This document shows, in pieces, positions 22,801 to 36,009 of a stretch of DNA of 64,000 nucleotides. The stretch is taken from positions 23,902,849-23,966,848 of the forward strand of contig VZDJ01004378.1 of the NCBI GenBank assembly GCA_008694505.1, read 5' to 3'. The stretch comes from Cyanoderma ruficeps. Lineage: Eukaryota; Chordata; Aves; Passeriformes; Timaliidae. A program made the position numbers and the translations under genes. The stretch's first letter is position 1. Each line of letters starts with the position of its first letter. The notes under the pieces were generated by a model. The model saw only the letters and a list, made by a program, of their open reading frames with translations. It made no database searches and had not been told where the DNA came from.

Positions 22801-25800
22801 AATACCAGTTTGTTTTATGGAATCTGAGAGCACACAGCCAACAGTAAGAACCACGGAATATTAACAATAAAAAATGACAAAGATATTAAAAGCCAGAGCA
22901 GGACACCAAATTTATGACAGTTATGAGGATGCAAACTGAAGAGAGAATATTTCTTGCTCAGACTAGGAATCTGAAAAAATTGCTATTAGACAATTATGTT
23001 GGCACTCATTTTATTGTATTCAGAGTTTGGTAAACTTAGCTTCATTTAGGTCAAAGCCTTTCTAATATATCAGAAATTATTCAGTTACAATTGACCCATT
23101 ACATTTCACCCTTTCTTTGCAACTTCCATCACAGCATCAGCAATTAACCTAATTGTGCAACCACTGCCAATTTTAATTCACATGTTAAAGGCCAAGAAGG
23201 TCAGGTTCTTTCTACATAGTCATAGAAATTAATAGAACTATGCTATTCCCTTCATTTTTAAAGGAGAAAAATCACAATCTACTTTCTAGATCTTTGTGGG
23301 TTTTTTTCTTCCATGTAGATGCTGTTCTCTCCTCTTGGAGAGGTGTTAGCTTTTAGTTACCACCTGTAATAAAAATACACATATCCACTAAGAAATACAC
23401 TCTAAACCCCAAGTCTTTATGAGCACTTAGTCATTAATTTCTTTCACCCTTAAAAATGTTTATGTTGCTGTCTTTATCTACTGTCAGTTGTTCCATATTA
23501 CTTATCTCTTCACTCCAGCAGTCCAAGATATGCCATTCTAGTGTTCAAGGGTGTAGTACTCTAGCAAGGAGAGCTCTTACTCAGGACAAAAGCATGGCAG
23601 TATAACTCCATGTGTCATAGAAAAAAAATCTTGCAGATTTGTACTTATTGAAGTATCCTTTAAAAAATAACACTTCTAAAAAATTACCATATGTTGACAC
23701 ACAGCCTATCAAAAAATCAACTGAGAGTCAACTGAATATTCAATTACTTTTTTCCATTAAAAAAGTTATAAAGAAAGCTTGTGTTGACAGCCAAACATTT
23801 TACAGAGTATTACTGTTCTTTGCAAGCAAAGTATTATACATATTTTTCTCCTCTCAGTGAATGCAGTTTCCTGCCACTAAATAACTCAGCTTAATTTCTC
23901 AATGTCAAATCATTGCTGATCCTGCATTCCTTGCCAGCTTTCAAAGCAGACTATTTGTTTTGCAGAAGCTGTGTACAATATTTTACTGAAAGGGCAAGTT
24001 TGTTATACTTTCTACCAAATATATATAAAAAAATAAATTTTAAAGTAACAATGTGCTCTCTTTATGCAGCATCTGTTAAATAGAAAATTACCGTTTTGGT
24101 AACATTTCCCTTTCTCTCTGATACATTTTAAGAATGCAATTCTTCACTTTGTAGTTTCTTTTATCTAGTGATCATTACTCCAAGAAATTTGTGTCCCTCT
24201 ACTAATTTCTAAGTGTAGGTATGGTAAAGTTCACATTTATTGGTTGTTTTTAATGTGATAAAGTCTCTACAAATTACTCTGAGGTTCTAACAGCAAAATA
24301 ACCGTGTTCAGAGGAAAGAGATTTTGGAATAATTTCCCTTCCCTAAATAATTCTTGTAATGAAATTCCTTAATAAAAGATCCTAGTAAACAGTCAATAAA
24401 ATCTAAAGATAATCGGCAAAACACAGAAATAAGTCTTTAAGACAATTATATTGACTTCTGGCTTGTTTTATGTCTCCTTACATGTTAGATAAAGTAATCT
24501 AGAACTAAAAATTACCAAATTAGCATTATTAGTAGTTTAAGATTTGAAATATGAGATTAGATCCTGATCTTGGAATAATTCAGATTTTCCATGTGTTCTC
24601 ATACAAATTTTCCATAGCATTTCCATAATTTCTCATCACTAACAATGATTTTATTATAAAGTTGCACTTTTTTTTTTTTAAATATCAGATATCACCAAAA
24701 GTATTGTAAAGGAATTTTCATTTGCATAGGAATTTTTAGGTTGGGGCTTCCGTCTGCACCCAAATTGCATTCAGTAATTGTAGCAAATTCTCTGTAAACT
24801 CTACACCTGAAGCAGATGGCAGAAGATTGCATCAGGAGATCAACCCTTAAAAATTACAATAGTTTGTGATGCTCATCTGCATTTTAATCAGATATAAAAG
24901 ATTTCTTCCTGCAATGCATCAAGAAACACTATTTTCACCTCCTGAAATGCATCAGAGAGCTTAGAGTCAATCAAGTAAAATATCTTGCACATTTTTACTT
25001 TCTATATCTTCCCCTCTTATGCATACAATATTACACACATATAGGTGTCAATAATTTTATTAGCAACTATAAAGCAACTATAGCAATTATAAACACATCA
25101 AAATGGAAACCAGAAAGTGATTTCATATGTCAAATCCTCTTTGTTAAGGATCTAACTTCTGAGTTAAAAAAAAAAGAAGATGAATTTAAGGTTACATTAG
25201 AAGCATCATTTTATTTTCTGCAAAATGCAGTGCAATGTAATACGGTCAGATAGATAAAGAAGACCATGTGGAGTCAGACATTAGGAACACTGTATAGTTT
25301 GAAGGTCTGGAGAATAAAGCCTGTTCATGTTTCTTCTTGTGACCAGAGGGAGCATAAATTGGAATTAGTTCTGTCAGGCACAAGGACTGAGCTACAAAAT
25401 TCATGAACTGAATAAGCATATCTCACCTTCTTGACAAATAAGTATCAAGCAGATGTTGCCAAAATGTTCTTATACTGACAATTATTTAAAGAAAATTGTT
25501 TTCTCTATTGAATTATAAACACTTTTTTTATTCATAAAAAATAGTAAGTCAAATATTAGTGAAATTCAATGAACTAGATAGAACTGTATGTTAGCGTATT
25601 GCTAATGCTGACATTTAATTAAAGTGTTGAAGAAAAAAATTAGCAATATTAAGAATGTATTTTCTAACAATGTTATCTGAAGAATGAGCTACTAATAATA
25701 GAAAGGAAATTTTTTTGAGAAGTAATATAGAGCAGAAACTTGTCGTCATCACCTCATTAAAAAATTACCTATATTGGTGGGCACAGGCACTAGAGGTGAA

Positions 25801-26273
25801 TCACTCATGATATCCATTAACCCTAAACACATCCTTGGTTCATAAGTGATCCTTACCTTTTCTTAATCCAGTGAATTACTTTCCACATATTAACTTGTTC
25901 TATTCTGGACCATAAATACAATGATTTAAAAACTTTATTAGCTTCTGGGCTCAATTTTGTCAGGAATTTTCAACGTGTACTTCAAAAAGATATAAAGGTA
26001 TAGTGCAATAATTAATTTGCAGTAACCTGGATGGAAAAACATGCATCAATCATATTAGATCTGTCATTAGTTTCCTAATAGTTTGATACAGTGGGGATAT
26101 TTTCTTTTCTAAAGAGATTTTCCCCACTATATTAATGCACAATTAGTCCTTTTATTATTCTAGCCTTTAGTATTTCATTATGATGATTTTTACTCTGCTT
26201 ATGAGATTCAGACAAAAATTTGTTGAGTCATATTCCCATATTCCATGTATAAACTGTGTTTATATCTGGACAA
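19896..26273. other. Unique AT-rich non-coding stretch
   Basis: No gene or transposon is recognised across more than 6 kb. A short CT/GT simple-repeat patch lies at about 22338-22380. A patch at 24720-24990 is more complex and contains an octamer ATTTGCAT (24720-24727) and repeated ATGCATCA motifs (see findings). Near 25300, the string GGAGAATAAAGCCTGTTC has the look of an LTR polyadenylation region, but no flanking LTR could be traced. Confidence 0.5.
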
Positions 26274-26767
26274 CAATAGAATTATACAGTGGTTTGTGTT
26301 GGAAGGGACCTTATGAGACCTTGTAAACCCACCTGCCATGGGCAGAGACATCTTTCACTAGATCACATTGCTTAAAGCCTCCTCCAACTTGACCTTGAAC
26401 ACTTCCAGGGATGGGGCATCTACAACTTCTCTGGGTACTCTGCTTTGGTGTCCCACTACCCTTCTTATAATTTTTTTTTCAGTATGTCCAATGTAAACCT
26501 ACACTCTTTCAATGAAAAGTCATTGCCCCTGTTCCTGTCATTGCAAGAATTGGTAAAAAGCCTTTCTCCATCTTTCTTATAAGCGTCCCTTTATATATTG
26601 AAAGGCTGTGATAAGGTGCCCCTGAAGTCCTTTCTTCTCCAGACGGCAACTCTCTTAGCCTGACTTCACAGGCCAGGTGTTCCTGACCTGTATTGTTTTT
26701 GTGGACCTCCTCTGCATCCTCTCTAAAAGGTCCATGTCCTTCTTGTACTGGGGACACCAATACAAGA
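26274..26767 (-). mobile_element. CR1 LINE fragment, 3' half
   Basis: The reverse-complement CR1 3' terminus begins at about 26274 (ATACAGTGGTTTGTGTTGGA followed by AGGGACC). It continues through CCTGCCATGGGCAGAGACAT, CTTGACCTTGAACACTTCCAGG and CACTACCCTTCTTATAAT, then the ORF2 C-terminal region (CCTGTTCCTGTCATTGCA, GGTCCATGTCCTTCTTGTAC at the right end). It is about 490 bases long, 5'-truncated at the right and frame-disrupted. The 83-codon frame at 26509-26760 (minus) is not in the CR1 frame and is not a gene. Confidence 0.93.
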
Positions 26768-28243
26768 GAAAAGTCTTCTTTTAATCAACAATACTCCCTG
26801 GAATATGTTGCATGTAACTAGCCCTGAAAGCACTTCTTACTGCTCTCATCAGAAGCAAAAATGGTGATTCTTAAATTATTCATAACTTTCTTTCTCCTTG
26901 AGGCAACATCTGACCCACAAATATGTAAAGGATGAAAAATGTCTCTCTTAGAGATAAAAGAAATGCTGATTTATATAACATTCATTTAATTCCCCTTGAT
27001 TAAAATTAATATTTTAAGTGAGCATTTTACATATTATGTTTAATGTAAAGTCCTGATTAAATAGATATGCTTTCTCTAATCTATCAAGTAAAATAGCAAA
27101 ATAGGTGTACTTGATGACACTGGTTTTACTGAAGCTTATTTCACAAATGACATTCAGGATCATGTAAATGACCAAGACTTGACAAAACAGCTGTGTTTTC
27201 TGAGTGCTTAATTCATTCTTTGCATTCCACTTGATTATTTCTGCTAAGCTTGGCCAGTTTTTTGTTTTCTGCTTTAGAAAAAAAAAAAAACTGGACTAAA
27301 ATGCCCAAAAAACCGAAAACATCAAAAGATAATTATGTTTTTCTAATATGTACATCAAAGTTTTTATACCCTTTTTCATTTCATGTGACACCTAGATCTG
27401 AAAATTTGAATTCTTGTTTTAATGATATCAAGTTATATAGAGGACAATGAGTTTGCAATTCCACTTCCTTATTTCCTTCACGTAGGTGTTTCATTTTAAA
27501 CTTATAACTTAGAAACTACCAAGAGAAATTTAACAAAGCAATAAATTTTGAAAGAGATTGCAAACAGCCCCTCACACTATGGATGTCATTCATTTTAGCA
27601 CATAATATTAATAACAATGCCTACTAAATACAGAGCTTTCTGTGTTCTTGTAGTGATCTGCTTTAACATTAAATATTTGACATTAAATATTTCACTTACC
27701 TTTTAACCTTGCAAAATCTAGTAGCTATGTAGGGTCACACGATGAAATCCAAGCTATGGCTGCGTCACTTAAAAGAAACTGCAGAGAAAAAAGAAATCCA
27801 TGTGAATATTTCAGAATATCATTTCTTCCTCTTTCTTCTCACACAGTGGTTCACTTTACAAGATCATCCTATTTTGTACAAAAAGCTAAACTTTTTCAGG
27901 ATAATGTCCCTTACCTGGTCCTGTCATGGGCTGGTCCACACACTGCGTAATTCTTGAGAAAAAAAACTTTTCAGAGAGTAAATGGATATTCTAGGGACAG
28001 AACCACAGAATTTACATTCCTGACATGTGGTGACTGTTCTGGGAGAATTCATACACACAGTCTCATAGTCCCAGTGGAGCACTGACATTTCCATATGCAA
28101 AAGTGCAAGACAAAATTTGAATGAGCTTTTTTTCAAACTAGAATAGAGAAGAACAGTTGTGTATTATTTTTTGATTCTCATCTATGTGATGAAATGTTTC
28201 AGTGGTCTAGTGGAAAAGCACTTGCACACAGTCCATTTAGAAT
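26768..28243. other. Unique AT-rich non-coding stretch
   Basis: No gene is recognised. A 14-base tandem duplication ACATTAAATATTT(G/C) lies at 27666-27693. Overlapping frames at 27742-27957 and 27756-27950 share no similarity with families I know. Confidence 0.5.
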
Positions 28244-28310
28244 GATAGAATTAGGATTCTGAATTATGAATGGTTTGGGTTGGGAAGAGACCTTTAAAAA
28301 CCTTCTGGTT
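28244..28310 (-). mobile_element. Very short CR1 3'-terminal remnant
   Basis: TAGAATTAGGATTCTGAATT resembles decayed CR1 end repeats. It is followed by GAATGGTTTGGGTTGGGAAG and AGACCTTTAAAAACC, the CR1 3'-end hallmark in reverse complement. It is only about 65 bases long. The 28266-28472 frame begins inside this remnant, which argues against it being a gene. Confidence 0.75.
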
Positions 28311-31300
28311 ATTTCTGGGGAAGTTGCCAAATTTTCAATTGTTTTTAAAAATAATGAAATTGAGATGGCTTTTGTGGACAAAAAAAAAAAAATTCTGCTG
28401 TATTATAGGGAAGGACTTGGATTGTGGAGTCACAAAGTTATCACAGAAAGTTATGAATTAAGCTGCCCCTAAGCACTCCTCATCTATCAGTAGTTGCCTT
28501 TCCAGTAAAACAAGATTGCTTAAGTTAAACGTGTCATGCAAGCATACCATAAATACTGACATACAGAAGCCATGAAACATCAGCATCTTCTCTTTAATAA
28601 ATGTTTTATAAATTGCAGAGTTTGTAAACTATTTTTATTGAAAGATAGAGACATAATGTATAAAAAATCCATTCCATAAGATGGCATGTAATTCAGGCAG
28701 AAATGCATTCATTTTCTATCAGAAAATTCAGCAAAAATATTTAGCTAAAATATTATAGCTCAGCCTGCTATAGTTTTAGTTTTAGTTTTCCTTTTGGGAA
28801 CTCTATGCTGACTAACTTGAATTTAGCTATAAAAGTGTACTTCTAAATGTATTACAAAATTATTTCTGTAAATAGAATTTTTAGAGGAAATATCCCTTTA
28901 TATTGCGCTTAGATAAGTCTTTTTATGAGATGAAAATTTACCATCTAAGCAATAAAAAAAAATCTAAAGTAAACAGAAACTAAAATATAGATAAATGATA
29001 CAACAAAATTTACTGAATGTTTTAGTACTATAATCAATCTGTCCTATTCTCTGTGACAGAGTGCTCTAGGTTGCCATTTAAAGTCTAGTTAAGATTTTTG
29101 TTATGCATTACAAGAGAAACCTTTAGGAAAAATATCTCAAAGCTTGTAAAAGACAAGTCAGAGATAATTCATAAATTCAGAGTTTCTCAGATACTTTGAA
29201 TTTGGGTTTCTCACAAGTTCTCTAGGGAAGCAAGAAGAAGAATTTTGGTGGAGAACATATAGCTCTTATTCCCTGTTGGCACTAACAATTAATACAATGC
29301 ACACAACAGACAGGAGCACTCCCAGAAATCTTGCTATATATGTAATAAAGCAATATAGATGATATTTTAGCTTTCACTTATGTCCTTTGCTCAGCCTGTG
29401 TACTTGATTTTCTGTCTCAGAGAAGAGAGATAGCAAACACTCCTGAATACCCCGATAAATTAACAAGAACCACTATCGTCTGACTATGCCTGCGCATACC
29501 CCCTTCTTATACTCTCTCAGATTGTGGGGAATATAAAGTTACTTACCTAATACATGAACAGATTCCTGGAAGACAGGGCAAAATAACTGTGAAGATGATG
29601 TGTCTCAAAAGCAAGCATTTATTACTGCAACACACTAAGAGAATGTGTGCATAATTCAGTTGTTTGTTTCATGTTTAAACATGCATAAAATCCCTGAGTT
29701 TTTCTCTGTCCTGCAGCTTTCTGAACTTGTGGTAGAGACAAAGAACTTCAGACTTTTTTTTCTTCTGTGACTAAAGTTACATAAGGTGTTCCTCCTGACA
29801 TGCTCAGCTAACATTTTTTTTGAATAGCACCTTACTATTTTTGTCTCAACAGAACAGGTCAGATTTGTCCAGCAGTCACTCATTATTTAGTTCTGAGCAT
29901 GACACTTCATGTAGAAAATATCCTTGGAAATGATAGACATGGAGTCGCGTGAGAGTATCAAATAATATAAGCTGCTACATTTATCTTGCCAAAGTATTCA
30001 GCACACACAAAGGTAACCAAGTAACATGAGAAGCACAATGCGTTAGTAAGCCAATCATGGTGTTGGGGTTTTGTGTCTTTTTGGTTAAAGTACAGAAAAA
30101 AAAATAAAGGGAACTGGTCAAAATGAAGACAAAGTAAAAACAAAAACAGTATGGGAGTCTCTCAAAAAAACAGCCTATACCTATACCAGTACTAATTCAC
30201 TTTTATCTATAAAACAAAAAACTCCCCTCTGAAACAAGAAATTATATTTAAGTTCAAGATTTTTGAGCAAAACAAAACCATGATCTTTTTCTAGATGAAG
30301 TTGCATTAAAACCAAAAGTCTATGTGTTCTTAAAAAAAATTTCTCTCTCTTTATGTATGTGTGTGGAAAAAAAATTGTGACAGGACAGCTTAGGTAAAGT
30401 GTCTATGTGTCACTTGAACTTCTCAAGCATTGAGGGATATAAGCAACTCCATATACTTTAACTTAGAGTATGAAACTTCCAATGAAGTTCCGATTTAAGA
30501 TTTTTTAAAGACACTTAGGAAAACATATACATTAAAAATTCACACTATACACAATACTTTTTAGATATGAAAAAAAACAAACAAACAAAAAAACCCCAAA
30601 ATACCTTGAAGTAACTCAAAAGTGATAACCAATAAACAAACTAAAAAACATTGAAAACTGCCTTGCCACTTTCTTTGTAGTAGAATATTGTGAGGGAAGT
30701 ATTAGTACGTATAAAGTCAGAAAATTATATAGTAAATAAAAAGTGAGAAGAAGAGCCTTTGAAAATATTAGACCAACCCTATCTCCTGACTGTAATAATT
30801 TCTATGAGTCTAAGGAAAGAAAATATAAGTTGGAATGAAAAACCTGTATATGTGAAATACAGACCTATAAATTGACGTTAAATTTTTCTTTCTACAAAAT
30901 AGATAAGAAATAGTAGGGTTTATAGAAATAGGTTTATTCTGACTATGGAGAAGCATACAAATTTAGAGAATACATGATACAGCACCGACTAGGCCAAGTA
31001 CTCTTGCAAGAAATGTACATTACTAGTAACTTAACCAACACTGCAGAGAAGCTAATGCTAGTGCTAATATAGATGTTCTTCTTTTAGCAACATCTGTCTT
31101 TCAATCGCATATGAAAGAAATTCTAGTTATCCAAAACTGAATTATCATCAAACAACAGAAATTTTGATACTAAAGCAGCATTCAGAAATAAAGAAAAAGT
31201 TAAAGTAGAAAGCAGAGATTGTTCATGGCAGTGTGTGCACAGGGCAAGAGGGTTTTTTGTTGCTGTCACTGAACCACTGCTCATCTGGAGACATGATTGC

Positions 31301-32327
31301 CAGCCACCTGGTTCAGAAATATAGAGACATATGGTACAGTTATTAATACTGACCCTAAGTTATTCCAGTGAGCATATTCCAAGTTAAAAAAATCCAACCC
31401 TGATAAATATTCATTTAACTATGTAAATGAATGTGTGCTGTTATAAATTCTATTCTACAAACACACATGCTTTCAGTGCCAAATCAAAACCTCTTAAATG
31501 CTAGGAGTTCACAGTAGTTTTGGGAGTTGAGCATATTATATATATGGTTTCCAATGATATCCAATAAAATTAAATGTAAAGGAGAGCAGTAAAATAAAAA
31601 TATAACATCATGCTGATCAGCATTCAAACACAAAATGTGGCTGAGATCTGAATTAGCATAGCTGCTTTGCAAATACAGCTATAGATCTTATTGTGGTCTT
31701 AAGCAACAAGCCAAAATTAATGAATGAATGTATGAGAAACAAAACAGTAGAGATTGCAATCCTACTGATGAGAAAAGGAAAACCAAGTACTAAATAACAG
31801 TTATAAAAATCACACAGTTGTCTCTTATTCCATTTACAAATCTCATTCCACATTTTCCATTCAGTGCATGAGTGCATTTTTCCAATAAGTTTCCCCAAAC
31901 AAACAACTTTTTTGTTAACGCTTGTATAATTTTCAACTGCACTTAAATTATATCATTAACTAGTCTAATAAAGTTACAAGCAGAATTATGCATCAAAGGA
32001 AGGAAAATAGTTAGTCTGGGCAAGGCACAGAAAGTACCAGTAAGGATTATAAGCCACGTGCAGGTATTAAGTTCTTTCTTTCCAGTTATTCATATTTGGT
32101 CCAAATGAAATGAAGAATTTTCCTCTCAAACTTCCCATGATGAAAAATATCTTAGGTTTTTCCAGTTGCTCTTTCCTCTAGATTTTCCCAAAACAACAGA
32201 TCTTCCAGGTTAAAGTATAGCTCTACAGCAAGAGCCACTAAAAGTGCTATCATTCTTCGTTCTGCATACATTGGTGTCAGCCCAGGTTGCAAAAACAGGC
32301 ATTCCAGGTAGTAGGGTAGGAACACAT
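28311..32327. other. Unique AT-rich non-coding stretch
   Basis: No gene, RNA or transposon is recognised. Small AAAC/CAAA simple-repeat patches occur near 30575-30600. The 87-codon minus-strand frame 32152-32415 runs into the next CR1 element and has a hydrophobic start, but it is not supported as a gene. Confidence 0.5.
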
Positions 32328-32625
32328 GATGGGAGGGTGTAGAACACAGTGTCATATTCTCCTCAGTAGCACCCAGCAGCAGGATGAGAAGCTTTAGACA
32401 CAAACTGAATTCCATTTAAGTGTGAGAAGTGACTTAACTGTGAGAGTGGTCAAACACAGGACCAGGTTGTGCTTAGCCTGTGGTGTCTCTATCCTTGGAG
32501 ATAATGGAAACCTGTTATGTGAAGCCCTAAAGAACCAGCTCTAGCTGCCCCTGATATGAGCAGTGGGGTTGGACTAGAAGATGTCCAGAGATCAGTGCCA
32601 ATCTCAGCTGTTCTGTGATTTCAAG
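32328..32625 (+). mobile_element. CR1 LINE 3' fragment, sense orientation
   Basis: A diverged sense CR1. GTAGCACCCAGCAGCAGGAT (32366-32385) corresponds to 'gtgcccagcgacaggac', followed by ACACAAACTG, ACTGTGAGAGTGGTCAAACAC and CCTTGGAGATAAT. GTGGGGTTGGACTAGAAGATG lies at about 32564, and the 3' end GCTGTTCTGTGATTTC at 32608-32623 matches the terminal ATTCTGTGATTCTG repeat. The order and spacing fit the last 300 bases of the element. Substitutions are frequent, so this is an older copy. Confidence 0.87.
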
Positions 32626-35600
32626 GAACAGACCTGGAAGTTCTATAACATGGTCAGTGCACCCAAACTGTGGCCCTCATAATCCAGAGGGTTATGCTCG
32701 GAGACAGTTATTGTAGACCACGCCCAGGAGTCCGTTGCCTACAGAGAGGGTCCTCAATTTGTGGCAAGGCCAGTGGACCAAGAAGAGTGGCCTGTCAAAG
32801 TACTATCCTGAATTTAAGTACTCTGCAAATCATTTTGAGTGTAACTCTTCAAAGATGAAACCTAACCAAATCAAACCACATCTTAAACTGCTACAGTTAA
32901 ACTTCAGCTAATGAAGTTGGTATGTTTTTTTCCAGGTAGCAACTATGCAGGAATAAAGCTAGACTATACTTTTTGTAAAACTAGTCAAACTGAAAAATAT
33001 TTAACAAAAAATATTTCTTAACAAAACTGTCTTCCTCCAACCATCTGCACTGCCCTTTAAAGAATACTTTACTATTTAGTAAAATGTATCTTATAGTATA
33101 CATCAGTGAAGTGATTTGTTTGATTTATTATGTCATGCTTCTGTCAAGAGCCAAAACAAATGTCCAGCATAAGAATTTCTGAATTATATTGACAGGCAAT
33201 CAACAGGCAACCTCTGTTAACAAAACCCAGCATCTTAAACTTTTATGTTCAGTACAAAAAAAATAGAAATATTTCACATAAGTTTATGTGAATGTGTGTA
33301 CTCATATATAGCCAATATTTTGAACAGTAATGTTTGTGGAAGAAATACCGGGGCATAATTTAGTTTTCAAACTACACAGCTGAAAACATCAAGGACCTAT
33401 AATCCTAAATTATACCTATTTAATAGTCAAACTGCCTATAACTGACTAGCAGTGTAGACTTCCATATTTTACTTTTGACTCTTCTCTTTTTAATCTGTCC
33501 TGCTACTCCTTTTCTTATTAGCATAACTGCTTAACTTTACATATTTCAGCAAAAGATAACTTAGTGTAATAAGCCCATTACAGGCTCATTAATGTCAGGC
33601 CTCTAAGGAAAGATATGTATCACTTGTCTTTTATCATTCTCCTTTCAGTTTCTTTCTTATTCTTGTCCCTCAAAACTCTTCTGTAAAGGTGAGAGGCTGC
33701 ATGAGCGCTTTATTCATTTGCTGTCTGTCCACCGAGCCCTACCATCTGACTTTTTAGACACTGGCTTTCCCAACTCTGTTACAGGTCAGCTTTATCTTCT
33801 ATCCACTTATCTTGGAGATATCCTTGTGTTTAATGAAAAATCTTTATACAAAATATTTAACTTATTTCTAATCAACCCATATTTTCCCCACTGTGAAAAT
33901 CATGTCACTTTTGTTGCTGCAACTTTCATAAGATCTTGAGCATCAACCTCCTCCTAAATTCAGGCCTCTCTGGTCCAGAGAGAGTACATTCAGTTTTCAT
34001 ACAAACAAAAATTGGCAAAAATTCTCCTTTGAATTCTTTACAAACTACACTCTTCCTATCACACTGTAGGCCAACAAAACTTGCAGATAGATATTTGTGT
34101 ATCAAAACACCAATCTATCTATTCTTCACATGAATTATGCCAAGTGTATGAAAACATGGTTCATAAAATTAAGAGGTCTCTGAAATCCCCAAATAAAAAG
34201 GCTGCAGTTATAATACATTAGCATGCCTAAATGACCTCTGTATCTTATATCTTATTACTTTTATATGCAAAAGTATGGCCCTATATTAAAGTTTGGAGCT
34301 CAGTGTCATTTTTATTTCATTGTATTTCTACATCTGAGGCTGCCTAGATGATTCACAATGTGAAGCCTTTCCTAATGGGTCCCAGAGAGCAAGGCTGATA
34401 AAGATAAACATTTATCAAAAACTCTACTTCAGCCACCTGCATGTTCATCAGAGATGACAATACTTTTCTAGTAGAGGATCTCAGGAATTCTGGATACTCA
34501 TTAGATGCACTACTGAATGACAATCGTATAATGAAAGAAAAAGGTCACCTCACTGTTAATTGGTTGTCTGTGTTGCATCAACAATGTTAACATATCATTC
34601 ACCAAACTAAGTGCCAGTCAGCAAAGGCAAAATGTTTATCTGGATCTACACTGTTGATTAGCTAGACATAGGTATAGATGACTACATTGTGTTAAAATAT
34701 CATATAAAGATGCGAACAAAAACAGGAAACAAAAATAATGCACATAGAAAATCTTTAGCTTTACATGAAATGTTTTGATACGTTAAAAATTTACTTTGGA
34801 ACAACATATGAGAATCTTTTAGTGAAAAGGAATACTGAAGGGATTAAATTTATTAAAGAAATAGTGAAATAGGGTTTAACAAAATTAGGAAAAAAATTAT
34901 CCACAACAGGAAAGGAATGAATTTGATAATAAATAAGAATTCTTCCATGCACTAGTGTTCCGACATTTACTATACAGCAGGTCCTCACCAGCAAAATTTG
35001 AGATCTTACATTCTGAAACTCTGATAACTCTGTAAGGGTCTTAGAACTGGGCATAAGATTCAAAAGGGTTCTTAAAATATGACTCTTCACTTCAACACAT
35101 AAACAAAACCAAGGTCCCTTCCTTGCCAAGGACTTGCTGAATGAAGCAAAACAATCCTGAAGACTGGAAATATAGTCTGAGTTTCCTCTCTCTTAATTAT
35201 TTGCACTTGATACAGTGAACTTGATACAGTAATTAAAATATAACTCTTACGCTCACAGTCACCTTAATCAGTTTAATTTTTGCTTTGGTGCCAGTACATT
35301 GGACACAAATAGACATATATGACCAGACAAAAGATGGTACTTAAAAGTACCAGTAGAGGAGTATAAAAATAAATCTCATAAACAAAATTACTTTAGTCAG
35401 CTAAATTAGGCTTTCTTTGTGCCCCACGACTGCTGAGGAACTGAGTTTAGTAAGTCTGCAGAATGCTTTGTTACAATTGCGTATTCAGAGTGCCAGATAT
35501 CTTTTCCTAAAGATCTACAATTATTAATGGTGTTTTTAAATGTTTCATGGTCCTATCCCTTATGCAGCACAGACTAAGGCCAGGAAAACAGCAGAGAAAT

Positions 35601-35790
35601 ACCTACAATAACCTGATACATGTTTGAATACATTACATTCAAGGGTTGCACTAGCACAACACTTTTTGCATCAAAATAATTTGACTAAGTCCTGGGAAAT
35701 ACCTTGAGTTAGATGCTTCAGGGTTTTTAATCTCTGATTCATTATCTCTCCGAGGTCTAAATACTCTTCTCCAAGAGTTAAATATTGGCT

Positions 35791-35842
35791 TAATATTAGT
35801 ATATTACTATATTACTATATTAATATTAGTATATTACTATAT
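35791..35842. repeat. Tandem repeat, 30-base AT-only-rich unit, 1.7 copies
   Basis: The unit starting TAATATTAGTATATTACTAT at 35791-35820 is repeated from 35821 to about 35842. Inside it, TATTACTA recurs at 8-base spacing, giving a hierarchical repeat. Confidence 0.9.
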
Positions 35843-35991
35843 AAGAAGGACCTAACTACTTAAAGAGCTGAAAAAAAGCAAAAAAGAGGAAAACAAAATT
35901 CCATAAAGAATTACTTAGGCCATTAAAACTATAAATATTCAGTAAGGTGGTTTTTTTTCCCCTCACTGAGTTAGTTGAGGAGATCCTGTCA

Positions 35992-36009
35992 ATATAAAGA
36001 TCTTTATAT
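35992..36009. repeat. 18-base perfect palindrome
   Basis: ATATAAAGATCTTTATAT is its own reverse complement and is centred on AGATCT. A direct partial copy TATATAAAGA follows at once (36005-36014). Confidence 0.9.

Noticed and set aside
25230..25360. Possible LTR end around GGAGAATAAAGCCTGTTC
   Set aside because: No TATA-like box, no terminal TG/CA pair and no matching upstream LTR sequence could be found.
32152..32415. 87-codon minus-strand frame with a signal-peptide-like start
   Set aside because: The first third is antisense CR1 sequence, so the apparent signal peptide is a by-product of the transposon.
34791..35129. 112-codon minus-strand frame
   Set aside because: No motif or family resemblance; AT-rich chance frame.
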